A DNA stretch of 64,000 bases from Cytophagaceae bacterium (GTDB taxonomy: Bacteria > Bacteroidota > Bacteroidia > Cytophagales > UBA9547), in assembly GCA_027488865.1 (NCBI GenBank), contig JAIYAU010000025.1, forward strand, positions 337,682-401,681, given 5' to 3'. This document shows, piece after piece, positions 17,183 through 26,095 of this stretch. A model generated the notes under the pieces. It had not been told where the DNA came from. It worked only from the letters and a program-made list of their open reading frames with translations, and searched no databases. How positions within the stretch are numbered: the stretch's first letter is position 1; each line of letters starts with the position of its first letter. Position numbers and translations under genes: made by a program.

Positions 17183-18547
17183 ATGATTACACTTGATAAA
17201 ACACTTTTAAGTCCCGATTTGCTTCAAAGAATTGAAAGCCTGAATATTGAGATTATTAATTTTCGCAATGAAGGCGAACTAGACCAACTCTCAAAGGAAA
17301 ACTTAAAAGAGTATTTTCGAACACAACATATTTTTCATAGTGCGGGTATTGAGGGCAACCGACTAACTTTGCAAGAAACAATGCTTGTTTTAAAAGAAGG
17401 CATTACCATTTCTGAAAAGTCAATCCAAGATACTGTTGAAGTAAAAAATTTGGGAGTTGCCTTTGATTTTTTTTATGAATTGGCACAACAAGATACGCCT
17501 ATTACAGAAAATTACATCAAACAAATACATCAGTTGGTTGTTGGAAATGATACGCATGTAAATGCTGGTAATTACCGAAATGTAGGCGTTGTTATTACAG
17601 GTTCTGAACATACGCCACCTGAGCCATTTGAAGTACCTTTAAAAATGCAGGAGCTGATCGATTGGCTAAACGAAAATTTAAACCAAGAAAATCCAGTTAT
17701 TTTGGCGGCGGTAACGCATCACGAAATGGCCAAAATACACCCTTTTGCAGATGGCAATGGTAGGACAGCAAGGCTTTTACTTAATCTTATTTTGATGAAA
17801 CAAGGTTATCCTATTTGTAGCATCAAAAGAACGGAGAGGCCAAGATATTACGAAGCAATGTCGGAAGCAGATAAAGGCAATTATCACCAAATTGTTGAAT
17901 TGGTTACTGAAAGTTGTGCAGAACTTTTTTCGATTTACGTAAGAATAAGAGAAGAAAGTAACCGTAAAACTCAATTTGCTAAAAAATGGGGCAGCCACGA
18001 TGTAGAGGGTAGACTACGCAAAGAAAAAAGCAGATTTGAACTTTGGCTAAACAGAATGAACCAAATCAAATTGGAGTTTAGACAATTTACTGACTTACTT
18101 AATGATAACTTAGAGACTTATAGTGTAACCTACTACGAATATCCATCTATTACTTTTGATACCTTTCAAGAATTAGAAGAAAGAGGGAATTCTCAAAATA
18201 CTTTCTTTTTCTCAATTCGTTTTGTAAATAGAGAAGGTAAAAAAATTGTTAAAACATTTGTATTTAGATTTTTTAGAGAACATAATAATTATTCTTCAAA
18301 TGGCACCATAATTCCTTTAGAATTGACCTGTTACAACCCTGAAACAAAAAGTTTTTTGGTAATAGACAAATTTCAATGGGCTGACAGAGTTCAACTACGC
18401 TCATTTTATTTCAATTCAACTAATGAATTGATTATAAGTAGATACAACAGAATACAAAGAAAAACTATTGAAGAAAGTAACCTAAAATTAAACGAAATTG
18501 TAGAAACATTTTTAGATGAAGTCTTATCAAATGTGCTTGGACTTTAA
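17183..18547 (+). CDS. Fic domain protein, class II, probable adenylyltransferase
   Basis: 454 residues. The Fic active site 'HPFADGNGRTAR' (186-197) is complete, so AMP transfer to a protein hydroxyl is expected. The N-terminal 'SAGIEGN' (53-59) fits the class II inhibitory helix [S/T]xxxE[G/N], whose Glu blocks ATP until relieved. The 'EHTPPEP' flap precedes the core. Residues beyond about 270 form a beta-rich domain I do not recognise, possibly for target binding. The gene is preceded by a member of the dispersed repeat family and followed by an FCP1-like phosphatase 126 bp later. Confidence 0.9.
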   Translation: MITLDKTLLSPDLLQRIESLNIEIINFRNEGELDQLSKENLKEYFRTQHIFHSAGIEGNRLTLQETMLVLKEGITISEKSIQDTVEVKNLGVAFDFFYELAQQDTPITENYIKQIHQLVVGNDTHVNAGNYRNVGVVITGSEHTPPEPFEVPLKMQELIDWLNENLNQENPVILAAVTHHEMAKIHPFADGNGRTARLLLNLILMKQGYPICSIKRTERPRYYEAMSEADKGNYHQIVELVTESCAELFSIYVRIREESNRKTQFAKKWGSHDVEGRLRKEKSRFELWLNRMNQIKLEFRQFTDLLNDNLETYSVTYYEYPSITFDTFQELEERGNSQNTFFFSIRFVNREGKKIVKTFVFRFFREHNNYSSNGTIIPLELTCYNPETKSFLVIDKFQWADRVQLRSFYFNSTNELIISRYNRIQRKTIEESNLKLNEIVETFLDEVLSNVLGL

Positions 18548-18673
18548 AACAAAAACTACTTATAATAACAAAAATTTAGTGAACTCTTCAGTAGCGTTAT
18601 AATCTGTATTTATGAAGTTTTTATAAAGATTTGACAATTCCTTTTAAGGTATATCTTAATTTATTCCTAAGTA

Positions 18674-19228
18674 ATGGACGATAAATCTGACAAACTTTTG
18701 ATTCTTGACTTGGATGAAACTCTGGTTCATGCAACTGAAAAAGAATTGATGTTCTCAGCAGATTTTAAATTTGACAAGTATTATGTTCATAAGCGACCTT
18801 ACTTAGAAAAATTTCTATTGGATATTTCAAAACACTATTCACTCGGTATATGGAGTTCGGCAAACGATGAATATGTAAAAGAAATTGTAAAAAACATAAA
18901 ACCAGATGGTGTAGCGTTTGAAATTGTATGGGGACGAAGTCGTTGCTCCATTAAAAGAGATGAAGATTTAGATAGTTACATTTTTGAAAAGCGACTTTAC
19001 AAATTACAAAAGAAAGGCTTTAAACTTGAGCAAATAATTATTGTGGACGACACACCCAAAAAATCAAGAAATAATTATGGAAACGCCATTTATATTCATG
19101 AATTTTCAGGCAACACAACTGACGAAGAACTTAAACATTTACACGATTATTTACTCACATTAAAGAAAGTAGAAAATATTCGAACAATAGAAAAACGAGG
19201 TTGGAGAATAAACAACGTCAGTAAATAA
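18674..19228 (+). CDS. HAD-superfamily phosphatase, NLI/FCP1-like
   Basis: 184 residues of the NIF/FCP1 (PF03031) type, unusual in bacteria but known as scattered accessory genes. The catalytic DxDxT is 'DLDETLVH' (12-19). The second motif is 'WSSA' (60-63), and 'IIVDDTPKK' (122-130) supplies the Mg-binding acids. The family removes phosphate from Ser/Thr in eukaryotes; the bacterial substrate is unknown. It follows the Fic gene by 126 bp in the same direction. Whether the two work together is speculation. Confidence 0.85.
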   Translation: MDDKSDKLLILDLDETLVHATEKELMFSADFKFDKYYVHKRPYLEKFLLDISKHYSLGIWSSANDEYVKEIVKNIKPDGVAFEIVWGRSRCSIKRDEDLDSYIFEKRLYKLQKKGFKLEQIIIVDDTPKKSRNNYGNAIYIHEFSGNTTDEELKHLHDYLLTLKKVENIRTIEKRGWRINNVSK

Positions 19229-19306
19229 TGAAGTAGTCCGCTATCATAGAAGAAAAACTTTTCCCATTTTTCCCAAATTACAAAACCCAAAAAACACTCT
19301 TATTCC

Positions 19307-19574
19307 TAAATCATGGACTTTTTTCCATATTTTTTTAATTGTCGTATTTACGGGCAATTTTTTTCGGGCAAAAATAATTGCCCGTAAATTTTTGCCCGTA
19401 GTTTAGGGGCAAAATAAAATGATCAATAAAAATTGCCCGTAAAAAATATAAAAATTAGTTGTATGACCTAAAAATTCAAAAATTATGTCCATTTCAAATC
19501 AAAGCTACATTACTTGATATTTAAAAATGATTTACTTTTATCGCTTTAAGCATTTTCATTTGTATCGTATCTTG
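19307..19574 (+). repeat. Dispersed hairpin repeat (copy 2 of 4)
   Basis: The hairpin core lies at 19347-19445: TTTACGGGCAA pairs with TTGCCCGTAAA, and further GCCCGTA units follow. Conserved flanks run to the right (GATTTACTTTTA..., then ATCGTATCTTGG). The repeat ends where a fragment of the VanW gene begins, a junction not seen at copy 3. Confidence 0.75.
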
Positions 19575-19723
19575 GCAAAATCAATGCATGGGAATTCAAT
19601 ATTTGGATAAACCAAGAAGTTATAAACCATTTTAGAACGCGAGTGAAACAACGAAAACTACTAAGTCAACGACATCCAATTTTATATTATTTAGCCGTTT
19701 GGGCAAGACGGCTAAGACGTTAT
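19575..19723 (+). pseudogene. 149-bp fragment of the VanW gene
   Basis: It matches 26160-26308, which encodes about residues 22-71 of the VanW-family protein, with about five mismatches (roughly 97% identity). Both ends break off abruptly: on the left it joins the dispersed repeat, and on the right it enters unrelated sequence at GTTATAATG. It cannot make a functional protein. I read it as the scar of a rearrangement between repeat copies. Confidence 0.85.
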
Positions 19724-19749
19724 AATGTAACCCCGTGCCATCCGTATCC

Positions 19750-19992
19750 CTACCCTTGGGTCTTTCCGCTTTGGTTTTTGTTTGGCATAAAAACAAACTC
19801 CGAGCGAAGAGATTGGTAACCCGGCAAACCACTTAACAGCGCCAATATAAAATAAACAAGTCCATAACTTAGAATAGATTGCTCATGATAAACCACGCCC
19901 TCGCTTTCACAATAGTAATTCCCTTTCGAGTTAATTGGCATCGATAATCGGCCTAGGAATACAAAGACAAACATAGCCGAAAGCACCGCCAA
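19750..19992 (-). CDS. Hypothetical small membrane protein
   Basis: An 80-residue frame with a hydrophobic N-terminus ('AVLSAMFVFVFLG') and a second membrane segment ('GLVYFILALLSGLPGY'). The frame is open a few codons upstream, so TTG or GTG starts near 20000 are equally possible. The composition looks protein-like, but I recognise no family. Since it lies among rearranged fragments it may itself be a remnant. Confidence 0.4.
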   Translation of the reverse strand: MAVLSAMFVFVFLGRLSMPINSKGNYYCESEGVVYHEQSILSYGLVYFILALLSGLPGYQSLRSEFVFMPNKNQSGKTQG

Positions 19993-20052
19993 GATGATTG
20001 TTAAAATGATTCATGTATTTTTTCACCTTGAAGTTGATTGCTTACCCCCTGC

Positions 20053-20297
20053 TAGCGCCCAAGTCCGTCTACGTCAGTCAGTGCCCCAATTTCTTACCGA
20101 TCAAAACGTATGTCTAGAACCGAAGGCAATTTAGCATAATTCCTTGCACAGCTGTCCCCAAACCTGTTTTTACTGCTCATGTTCATCTAAAAAATAATAT
20201 CAAGATATTGATTTTACATCTTATTTTAAATAGCGTGCGGAAGCCATTTTATTTAAAGTAGTACTGACGGATGTTGACTGATGTTGGCTCTAGCAGG
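20053..20297. repeat. Pair of inverted REP-like sequences
   Basis: GCTAGCGCC... at 20051-20085 and its inverted relative ...GGCTCTAGCAGG at 20259-20297 share the blocks CTGCTAG and GTCCGTC/GACGGA. A third relative stands at 60664-60687. About 170 bp of unrecognised sequence lies between the arms. A MITE-like or REP origin is likely, but no mobilising gene is adjacent. Confidence 0.5.
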
Positions 20298-20330
20298 AAT
20301 ATAAAAAATACTTCGGAAAAATTTCAAAAA

Positions 20331-21257
20331 CTATAAATTTGATTCTTGAATGAGATAAAGTGGACGTTTTTTTACATTTTGTGATATACGACTTACATAT
20401 TCTCCAATAATTCCAATTGATAGCAATTGTACCCCTCCAATAAATAATACAGAAACTATAATAGAAGCCCAGCCGGGTTCGTAGTCTTTTGTAATTATGC
20501 GGGAATATAATGCGTATAAAATAACTACAAATGATACAAAAGAAAAAATAAACCCACTCAAAGTGGCAATTCTTAAAGGAAAATCAGAAAATGAGGTAAT
20601 TCCATCTATTGCCAAACGCCACATTTTCTTAAAAGTATATCCGGTTTTTCCACCATACCTTCTATCACGATCGTATTCAACAAAAGTTTGGCGAAAACCA
20701 ATCCATGCAATTTGACCTCGTAAAAATTTGTTTGCCTCTGTCATGGTTTTTAAAGCTTCTACCACTTTTCTATCTATAAGCCTAAAATCCCCAGAATCAA
20801 CAGGTATTGAAATGTTGGTTATCCTTATTAAAATTCTATAAAAGAGTTTAGCTGTAATTAACTTAAAAAAATTTTCACCTTGTCTTTGTTTTCTCTTAGC
20901 ATAAACAACCTCAAATCCTTTTAATGAAGTATTATACAAATCAATAATTAATTCCGGAGGATCTTGAAGATCGGCGTCTATAATAACCACCTTATCTCCA
21001 GATGAAAAATCTAATCCGCAGGTAACTGCTATTTGATGTCCAAAATTTCTGCTTAAATCAATGTATTTTATGTTGGAGTTATTTATGCACAACTGTTTAA
21101 CTAAATCTAGTGAATTATCTACGCTTCCATCATTTACGTAAATAAACTCATAATTTAAGTTTAGAGTATTAACAACATTTATTAACCTCTCATGTATGAG
21201 ATTAATATTCGACGATTCATTATAAATGGGAATAATTACCGAAAGTGATTTTTTCAT
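20331..21257 (-). CDS. Family 2 glycosyltransferase, polyprenyl-phosphate type (GtrB/DPM-like)
   Basis: 308 residues. The GT2 fold is shown by 'VIIPIYNES' (7-15), 'VNDGS' (41-45) and 'DADLQDPPE' (94-102). The C-terminal third has two membrane helices (about 228-250 and 264-290), as in GtrB, ArnC and dolichyl-phosphate transferases. The family loads a sugar from a nucleotide donor onto undecaprenyl phosphate at the inner face of the membrane. With the acyltransferase and polytopic membrane protein (22.3-24.9 kb) it suggests surface-glycan decoration, although it is encoded on the opposite strand. Confidence 0.9.
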   Translation of the reverse strand: MKKSLSVIIPIYNESSNINLIHERLINVVNTLNLNYEFIYVNDGSVDNSLDLVKQLCINNSNIKYIDLSRNFGHQIAVTCGLDFSSGDKVVIIDADLQDPPELIIDLYNTSLKGFEVVYAKRKQRQGENFFKLITAKLFYRILIRITNISIPVDSGDFRLIDRKVVEALKTMTEANKFLRGQIAWIGFRQTFVEYDRDRRYGGKTGYTFKKMWRLAIDGITSFSDFPLRIATLSGFIFSFVSFVVILYALYSRIITKDYEPGWASIIVSVLFIGGVQLLSIGIIGEYVSRISQNVKKRPLYLIQESNL

Positions 21258-22258
21258 TTTAGGTCCAAAAATTTTATAACTATTAATGTTAATTAATAGC
21301 TGTTAATTTATTTCAAGGATGTAACCACTGGTAAGTTTAAACCTATTTTCGATAAAATCCAATTCAAAAAAAAATAATGCTAAAAATTAATTGTGGACCT
21401 TGCTTAAAAAGACCCAATAGTTAGTTAAAATTATCCTATAATCAAACTCTAAATACGTCGAAAAAAATAATAGGTGTCATTTTAAGCTTAACATTTGTAG
21501 TACCTCTGGATAATGGCTATAATGAAATTTTCAATTAATTTGGCTGTCTTAAAAATACATTACAAACTACTAACCAATTATTTAATATTATTTTAAATTT
21601 AATCAGATTAATATAAACACCAACATATGTTAAATTTATTTCCGTTATTAAGTGATTAATTTTCAGTGATTGTCTTGGCTAAAAATGACTGCTTTTTAGT
21701 TTAATATACTTACTGATTGACGAAGGCAGCGTTTTGTTTTTTAGTTAACCATCTTTAATAGATGATTAATTGGCTTTTTTAGACTTGAATAAAAAAAATC
21801 TTCATTTTGTTTTCAACTTTTTTATTGAAAATATCTAAATATTTTCGAAGTTATGGCATTTGCTATCTTTAATCAATTGACATTAGTTTGTATTATGATT
21901 TCTTAGTCCAGTCGATTTCTTATAACTAGATAATGATTTCTATTACTATTATTAATCTTAGCATCATCCAAATTCATTTATCGAAAAGAAAATAATTAAT
22001 TTTAAAACTGTTATTAAATTTTGAATGAATCTTATAGATATATAGTGTTAAAATAATATTAAACAAATTGGAATAATAACCTACCATCCATCAAAATGAA
22101 TTATTTTTTTATATTCGTAAAAATATTTGTATTTTAATGGATGTAATATTTTTGTGAATCAAAGTCGGCATTTCTTCATTGAATATCTATTATTTAGTTA
22201 TTAACATTATTATCTAGAGTAAAATAGTACAGTATAATTTAAATTATTTGAATAATAT
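21258..22258. other. AT-rich 1-kb intergenic stretch
   Basis: Very AT-rich sequence between divergently oriented genes. I see no frame with coding character on either strand and no recognisable RNA. It presumably holds the promoters of both neighbours. The low GC continues into the next two genes, which hints at acquisition as one block. Confidence 0.5.
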
Positions 22259-23362
22259 ATGCGAATGCATCAACAATTACCACATTTTGACTTTTTTCGA
22301 GGTATTGCGGCTATTTTAGTTTATTTTTTTCATTATTTGTTTATTGTTGATTTTCATTTCAGAGAAATAAGTGAATATAATTTTATTGGAGATGTCCCAA
22401 ACAAGTTGAGAATAATATTTAATTTAATTCCAATAGGTTATGGAAATACAGGTGTTCATCTATTTCTGGTAATAAGTGGCTTTTTAATTTATTATGGTTA
22501 TTTAAATTCTAAAAATACTTTTTCGTGGCCAAATTATGTAATAAGACGATTTTGGAGAATTTATCCTCCTTATTTTATTACACTTGTTTTTTTTTCAACT
22601 TATCATTGCAGTTGGGATGTAATTACCTTTAAAGATATTTTGACTCACTTATTGTTTATTCACAATCTCGAACTAACAACATTCTATACTATTAATGCTA
22701 CATTTTGGTCTCTAGGTCTTGAAGTACAATTGTATATTTTTTTTCCTTTACTTGTATTTATCTTAACTAAATTGTCACTTAAACAATTTCTTATCTTTTC
22801 AATTATTTTAAGTGCTAGTATAAATCTTATATTTATACAAATGGGTTTAATTGGGCCTAATTTTGAAAAATCAATATTAACTTATGGATTTTTATGGTTC
22901 TTAGGTGCATATGGTGCTGAACAGTACTTTCTCCAAAAGCCATTATGGAATTCAAGCTTTCCAAAAATTTCATTAATTGTTATACTATTTTACCTTATAC
23001 TTATCTTTTTTAGACATGCCCTTCCTTACGTTGAGGTCATTTATTTAGGGATATTTTGGGCATTATTAATAGATTTGTTTCTTTGGAAAGTAGATCCTAA
23101 CAAGTGCAAAAAGAATTTAGCCTACGAATTTATTTCTTTTTGTGGCAAAATTAGCTTTGGAATTTATCTATTTCATGCCCCATTTTTGTTGCCTCTACAT
23201 TTATGGTTTAAAGAAAATGGACCCCAATTACCATTTTATGGATCACATATCTTAGCCTCAATTACCATATTTCTTTTAATAATAATGGTATCCTATTTCT
23301 TTTATGAAATCATTGAGAAGAAATCAATTGAAATTGGCAAGAACCTATTAAAAAACAAATAG
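22259..23362 (+). CDS. Acyltransferase family 3 membrane protein (OafA/YrhL-like)
   Basis: A 367-residue polytopic protein with about ten membrane helices. The N-terminal 'FDFFRGIAAILVYFFHY' holds the R and H of the family 3 signature, and 'RRFWRIYPPYFI' (near residue 100) is the second hallmark. Such enzymes O-acetylate or acylate sugars of surface polysaccharides, using acyl-CoA from the cytoplasm. The gene is followed 85 bp later by another polytopic protein. Strong AT bias sets this pair apart from the housekeeping genes. Confidence 0.9.
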   Translation: MRMHQQLPHFDFFRGIAAILVYFFHYLFIVDFHFREISEYNFIGDVPNKLRIIFNLIPIGYGNTGVHLFLVISGFLIYYGYLNSKNTFSWPNYVIRRFWRIYPPYFITLVFFSTYHCSWDVITFKDILTHLLFIHNLELTTFYTINATFWSLGLEVQLYIFFPLLVFILTKLSLKQFLIFSIILSASINLIFIQMGLIGPNFEKSILTYGFLWFLGAYGAEQYFLQKPLWNSSFPKISLIVILFYLILIFFRHALPYVEVIYLGIFWALLIDLFLWKVDPNKCKKNLAYEFISFCGKISFGIYLFHAPFLLPLHLWFKENGPQLPFYGSHILASITIFLLIIMVSYFFYEIIEKKSIEIGKNLLKNK

Positions 23363-23447
23363 TTCGTTTTAACTTTTTTGCTTTCTGTCTTATTATTAAA
23401 ATAATTCAAATGATAAGCGTTGGTAATTTATTATTTATAAATATTAT

Positions 23448-24875
23448 ATGAAAAAAATCATTCTTTTATCTGTTTGTTATCTAGCAATCCCATCGATAAT
23501 ATTCTCCATATTTTGGTTTAAACCATTCATAAGTATAATTATGATTTTAGGAATTATATATGCTTTCGTTACATTTTGTAAAGATTTAAAATATACAAAT
23601 TTCAATTTTCCTGATGTTAGTATAACTATTAAAGATATATTAATAATTGCTATTTTAAGCCTAATTTGGTCCGCATTGGCTGGAGTTGGGGGTATATTTC
23701 TTCAAAGTACAGATTGGTTAGGACATAGTTCTAAATTTTACTCTTTAGCTACCTCAAAATGGCCTCTTTGTTTTTCTAATAACAATAGCCCAGTTATCTA
23801 TTATTTTGGTTTTTATTTAGCTCCTGCCTTATTAACTAAATATACAAACACATCCTTACTTGGGTTTTTTATATGGATATGGACTTATCTTGGTTTTTTT
23901 ATTGTTAGTTGTTATTTGTATTTACTTCTACGGAAGAAAACTATTCACTTTATATTTTTTACATTTATTGGAGGCATTAGTACTTTTTTGGTTTGGATTG
24001 GTTGGCAATTTAATCTTTTCAATTCTTTACTTCACGATAAGATTAATTTGTATGTTATGACAATATTTGAGCAAAGCTGCTGGGCTCCTAATCAATTGAT
24101 ACCGGTTTTAATTGTTTCTAGCATTTTACTTATTACAATACAAAATAGGCTTTCTCCTTCTTTACTAATTCTGCCTTTAGCAACTATGATTTTCTGGACA
24201 GTTTTTCCAACATTAATTCTTATAATAATTATAGCTTACTATTGCATTAAGGAAAAATATTACTTAGATCTTAACCACATTAAAACGGTAGCTTCAAAAG
24301 CAATTATACCCTTTATTACAACAATAATTCCTATTCTTATTTATTACTCAAGTTCACAAGGAGGCACGGTTAAGGGTTTTATTTATCAATTTGGTATCCC
24401 AAAAGTATTTACGAACTATTCTTTTCTGATTATTGATGTAATATGTATGCAGTTTCTTGCCCACCTTTTAATAAAAGACGCAAATAATAAGAAGTGGGTA
24501 GCATTTATTAATATTTTGATTTTAATTGCCGGACTTTATCGAATAGGGTTATATAACGATTTCTTTACACGCACCGCAATCGTGTTCAAGTTTTTCCAAA
24601 TAATACCATTTTTCCTAGATTTTGAATATCTAATAGAAAATTTAAAGAAACATAAAATTGTATATCTAGTAATTATTATATTCCTAATCCAGCCCACATT
24701 TTTGCTGATTCCTAAATTAAAAACCAACATTTTTACGGAAACCGATATAAGAAAAATTAAGTTTGAAAAAAATTTACCTTTTGACGAGATACTTAGAATA
24801 TACCATTCTCAGATTGAGTTAAAACAGTATAGTTGTAAACCAAATTCCATATACGAACACTACTTATCACCATAA
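23448..24875 (+). CDS. Polytopic membrane protein, unknown
   Basis: 475 residues with roughly a dozen hydrophobic segments from residue 1 to about 420 and a short soluble C-terminus. A conserved-looking periplasmic loop 'FLQSTDWLGHSSKFYSLAT' follows the second or third helix. An Asp in the first large loop is reminiscent of GT-C glycosyltransferases and glycan polymerases, but no known family can be assigned. Its place beside an acyltransferase and a lipid-linked GT2 suggests work on surface glycans. Base composition is as AT-rich as the upstream gene. Confidence 0.7.
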   Translation: MKKIILLSVCYLAIPSIIFSIFWFKPFISIIMILGIIYAFVTFCKDLKYTNFNFPDVSITIKDILIIAILSLIWSALAGVGGIFLQSTDWLGHSSKFYSLATSKWPLCFSNNNSPVIYYFGFYLAPALLTKYTNTSLLGFFIWIWTYLGFFIVSCYLYLLLRKKTIHFIFFTFIGGISTFLVWIGWQFNLFNSLLHDKINLYVMTIFEQSCWAPNQLIPVLIVSSILLITIQNRLSPSLLILPLATMIFWTVFPTLILIIIIAYYCIKEKYYLDLNHIKTVASKAIIPFITTIIPILIYYSSSQGGTVKGFIYQFGIPKVFTNYSFLIIDVICMQFLAHLLIKDANNKKWVAFINILILIAGLYRIGLYNDFFTRTAIVFKFFQIIPFFLDFEYLIENLKKHKIVYLVIIIFLIQPTFLLIPKLKTNIFTETDIRKIKFEKNLPFDEILRIYHSQIELKQYSCKPNSIYEHYLSP

Positions 24876-24897
24876 ATTAATAGCATAAACAATAACC

Positions 24898-25266
24898 ATG
24901 AAAAATCTCCTTTTTATTACGCTTTGCTTTTTTTGCATGAATGCTAACGCACAGCAAGATATGTTTGGTAAAACACTCACAACAGCCTCTGAACAGAAAG
25001 CGCAAATTATGATCAGCAAGCTCGGTCAGCAGTTGAGCCTAGCAGAAGAACAAAAAAAGGCCTTGGAAGAAATCACCAGCGAATACCTGGATAATTTGCA
25101 GGAAATCAGTGGCGACGAAGACTATGCGGCGTTATCTCAAAAAATCACTGAAAGAAGGGACAAAAAAGTTAAAATAATCCTACTCAATGATACTGATCTA
25201 TTTGAATATCAAAAATGTATTACAGAAATATTGGCGTCACAGCGAAGAGGGTATGGACGTAGATAA
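24898..25266 (+). CDS. Small secreted helical protein (Spy-like), paralogue A
   Basis: 122 residues: signal peptide 1-18 (...NANAQ), then an all-helical mature domain with 'QLSLAEEQKKALEEITSEYL' and a second helix 'QKITERRDKKVKIIL', ending in the basic 'RRGYGRR'. The LxxEQ...ITxxR layout resembles Spy/CpxP-type periplasmic proteins, but the match is by eye only. The copy at 31493-31861 is about 90% identical, and both are followed by the same TAACGTTTTGTGTTG-like segment and hairpin repeat. The whole unit was duplicated. Confidence 0.8.
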   Translation: MKNLLFITLCFFCMNANAQQDMFGKTLTTASEQKAQIMISKLGQQLSLAEEQKKALEEITSEYLDNLQEISGDEDYAALSQKITERRDKKVKIILLNDTDLFEYQKCITEILASQRRGYGRR

Positions 25267-25299
25267 TTGACAAACAACTAACGTTTTGTGTTGTCCTCT

Positions 25300-25603
25300 A
25301 GGATCATTCCCAATAAATTTTTTAAATAATGCATTTACGGGCAATTTTTTTCGGGCAAAAAAAATTGCCCGTAAATTTTTGCCCGTAGTTTTGGGGCAAA
25401 ATAAAATGATCAATAAAAATTGCCCGTAAAAAAATATAAAAATAGTTTTAAAACCTACAGGCTATTAAATTCGGCAATTGTAAATCAATGCTACTTTACT
25501 TGCAACTAAAATAATTTAATATTGCAAACTTCAATCGCTTGTAGTTACATCGTATATTGGCGGAATAACCAAAGGGTTTGAATAATAAATGGAATGATTA
25601 AGG
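25300..25603 (+). repeat. Dispersed hairpin repeat (copy 3 of 4, most complete)
   Basis: The core at 25334-25430 contains a perfect 18-bp stem (TTTACGGGCAATTTTTTT with its complement) around the 5-nt loop CGGGC. Two more GCCCGTA units follow. Right of it are the blocks shared with the other copies: AAATCAATGCTACTTTACTTG, TTGCAA, ATCGTATATTGGCGGAATAA and AATAAATGGAAT. Confidence 0.85.
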
Positions 25604-25612
25604 TTTATTAAA

Positions 25613-26017
25613 ATGAAAGCAAGACCTTTAAGCGAAACTGATTCGTATGTTCTTTTTCAAGAATATGAATATGTATTTTTATTTGACAAGGATATCAATA
25701 ATGAAATCTGGAAGACTTACATGGTGTATGGAGATGCTACCTGTGGAGTAATAGGCCTTTCAAATGAATGGGCATTAATTGGTGGGTAATGTTTGATATT
25801 GTGGAAAAATAATCAATTGAAGACAATTGAGGACAGTTCCCTTCAGTGGATTCATGACATGAGGCAAGTAGGAGAAAATGAAGTTGAAATTCTTACCGAT
25901 CCATGGAGCGATAATTCTGCCATTTGGTTGTTTAACATTATAAGAGAGAGCAAAATAAAAATCAGAGAGTTCAAGGACTATAAATCTAAGGAATACACCG
26001 AGGACGTTAAGTGGTGA
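25613..26017 (+). pseudogene. Small gene interrupted by an in-frame stop
   Basis: One reading frame spans 25613-26017 (134 codons) with a single TAA at 25787-25789. The first half is 'MKARPLSETDSYVLF...NEWALIGG' and the second half continues as 'CLILWKNNQLKTIEDS...' to a TGA. Amino-acid character is smooth across the stop, so this is best read as one gene broken by a nonsense mutation. It is small, acidic and of unknown family, like orphan immunity or accessory proteins. Readthrough or a sequencing error are the alternatives. Confidence 0.6.
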
Positions 26018-26095
26018 AATTTTAGCTAAAAAACTAACTAGAATTGATTTATAGACAAAATGCCTATGGTATGACTCTCATAACACCTTACTTTC

